The notes below the pieces were generated by a model that had not been told where the DNA came from, made no database searches, and worked only from the letters and a program-made list of their open reading frames with translations. Made by a program: the position numbers and the translations under genes. From JACKCP01 sp050253255 (GTDB lineage Bacteria > Desulfobacterota > Desulfobacteria > Desulfobacterales > JACKCP01): a stretch of 6,503 bases of DNA. The stretch covers positions 1 through 6,503 of the forward strand of contig JBFWJK010000175.1 in the NCBI GenBank assembly GCA_050253255.1, in the 5' to 3' direction. This document shows, one piece after another, positions 5,888-6,503 of this stretch (position 1 is its first letter; every line of letters starts with the position of its first letter).

Positions 5888-6142
5888 ATGAAAAAGTTTG
5901 CTATTCTTTTTGCAGCAACTTCAGTGCTTGTTCTTTCCGGGTGCAGCAACACACCTGAAAAAGCCGCTGAAGCCCATTTCAAGGACACAATCAAGGCTCA
6001 CTCAGGACTTATGACCGAAGCTGTCAAGATCACCAAGGTAAGTGAAGAAGGCGGAGAAGCTGTGGTAAATGTAAGTGCAGACCTTAAATACAATGAGCAG
6101 CTTACCCTTGTTAAAGAAAACGGCAAATGGGTTGTAAAATAA
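5888..6142 (+). CDS. Small lipoprotein, DUF4878-like
   Basis: This 84-residue protein starts with a lipoprotein signal peptide: basic MKK, a hydrophobic stretch to about residue 16, and lipobox LSGC with the lipidated Cys19. Ser20 at the +2 position favours outer-membrane rather than inner-membrane retention in Gram-negative bacteria. The mature part of about 66 residues begins NTPEKAAEAHFKDTIKAH and ends in a strand-rich region (AVVNVSADLKYNEQLTLVKENGKWVVK). The ending LVKENGKWVVK, with its Gly-Lys-Trp, is typical of small NTF2-like or DUF4878/DUF3887-type secreted domains. It is shorter than most such domains. The start is well fixed by GGAGG 7 nt before the ATG. It is followed by a strong terminator, so it closes the plus-strand unit. 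No function can be assigned. Confidence 0.85.
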   Translation: MKKFAILFAATSVLVLSGCSNTPEKAAEAHFKDTIKAHSGLMTEAVKITKVSEEGGEAVVNVSADLKYNEQLTLVKENGKWVVK

Positions 6143-6162
6143 TTTTTGTCTGATCTGTATTT

Positions 6163-6199
6163 AAAAGCCCCCTGCGTCAAAGCTGAGGGGCTTTTTTTT
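6163..6199 (+). terminator. Rho-independent terminator after the lipoprotein gene
   Basis: AAAAGCCCC (6163-6171) pairs perfectly with GGGGCTTTT (6187-6195) around a 15-nt loop, and eight T residues (6192-6199) end the hairpin. It lies 20 nt beyond the stop codon. On the opposite strand the same stem is followed by only four T residues, so it may also stop the convergent minus-strand gene, less efficiently. Confidence 0.9.
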
Positions 6200-6256
6200 A
6201 CAAGGCATAAAATTTTACTTCATGGATAATTCAAAGGCTTTGCCCGAAAATAAAAT

Positions 6257-6503
6257 TCAAATCATTACTTTTTTCACATCATCAATTAATACATAAACCT
6301 CATCATCATCTATAAAAAGTTCTGCTTTGACATCAGATTTCCCGGAAAGCTCAGCGTGCTTTCCTCTTAAGCCTGCGAGATCTTTTGTTTCAAGAATTTC
6401 CTTTAAAATTTCAACAAGATCTTCGGTTTCTCTGTCCGCTTTGTTTTTGAGACAAAGTGAAAGTTTTTTTTCATACTGCTTTTTCATTTCAGTTTTTATG
6501 CAG
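6257..6503 (-). CDS. Hypothetical protein, charged and helical (probably 5'-truncated by the window edge)
   Basis: I do not recognise this product. The frame is open from the right edge to the TGA at 6257. An internal ATG at 6487 would give 76 residues, but the 16 nt before it contain no ribosome binding site, so the true start may lie outside the window. From that ATG, residues 1-50 are rich in Lys, Glu and Leu (EKKLSLCLKNK, ETEDLVEILKEILETKDLAGLRGKHAEL), suggesting amphipathic helix or coiled coil. The last 25 residues look strand-like and acidic (VKAELFIDDDEVYVLIDDVKKVMI). No signal peptide or membrane segment is visible. It converges on the lipoprotein gene across the terminator at 6163-6199. 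Codon use resembles the neighbours. Confidence 0.6.
   Translation of the reverse strand, partial: CIKTEMKKQYEKKLSLCLKNKADRETEDLVEILKEILETKDLAGLRGKHAELSGKSDVKAELFIDDDEVYVLIDDVKKVMI

Overview
This is an AT-rich stretch of bacterial chromosome, compactly arranged and apparently free of mobile elements. It holds a long minus-strand gene cluster (positions 1-4812), a plus-strand pair (5140-6142) and the end of another minus-strand gene (6257-6503). Strong purine-rich ribosome binding sites and a small lipoprotein with an outer-membrane-type sorting residue point to a Gram-negative bacterium. The gene mix (a long UbiD-family decarboxylase, an RlmN-type radical SAM enzyme, a zinc-ribbon rhomboid, LOG) and the AT-rich codon use would fit an anaerobic Desulfobacterota-like (deltaproteobacterial) lineage. 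That placement is an impression, not something proved by the sequence.

Minus-strand cluster, in transcription order: a YhbP-like FMN-split-barrel protein (4812-4363), a 609-residue UbiD-family prenylated-FMN decarboxylase (4366-2537), a 107-residue protein that looks like two ribbon-helix-helix units in tandem (2525-2202), rlmN (2199-1159), a rhomboid protease with an N-terminal zinc ribbon (1162-341, TTG start), and the 5' part of coaBC (322 to beyond position 1). Neighbouring genes overlap by about 4 nt or are separated by 2-18 nt, so this is almost certainly one operon with translational coupling. The six products belong to unrelated pathways: decarboxylation, possibly for quinones or aromatics; ribosome modification; membrane proteolysis; and coenzyme A synthesis. 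The link is therefore probably co-expression, although three of them (YhbP-like, UbiD, CoaBC) belong to flavin-binding families.

The 327-bp divergent spacer (4813-5139) separates this operon from the plus-strand pair. It is very AT-rich and contains two notable structures: an 11-bp-arm inverted repeat close to the operon start, and a GC-richer 40-bp block with inverted ends that could be a structured element or a dispersed repeat. A plausible sigma-70-type promoter precedes the plus-strand genes.

The plus-strand genes are a LOG-family (TIGR00730) nucleotide phosphoribohydrolase and a small lipoprotein, closed by a clear Rho-independent terminator (6163-6199). A lysine/glutamate-rich minus-strand reading frame of unknown function converges on that terminator and remains open to the right edge.

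I found no tRNA, rRNA, CRISPR array, insertion sequence or obvious defence system. The most interesting items are the tandem RHH protein inside the operon, the two spacer elements and the unusual partnership of genes.
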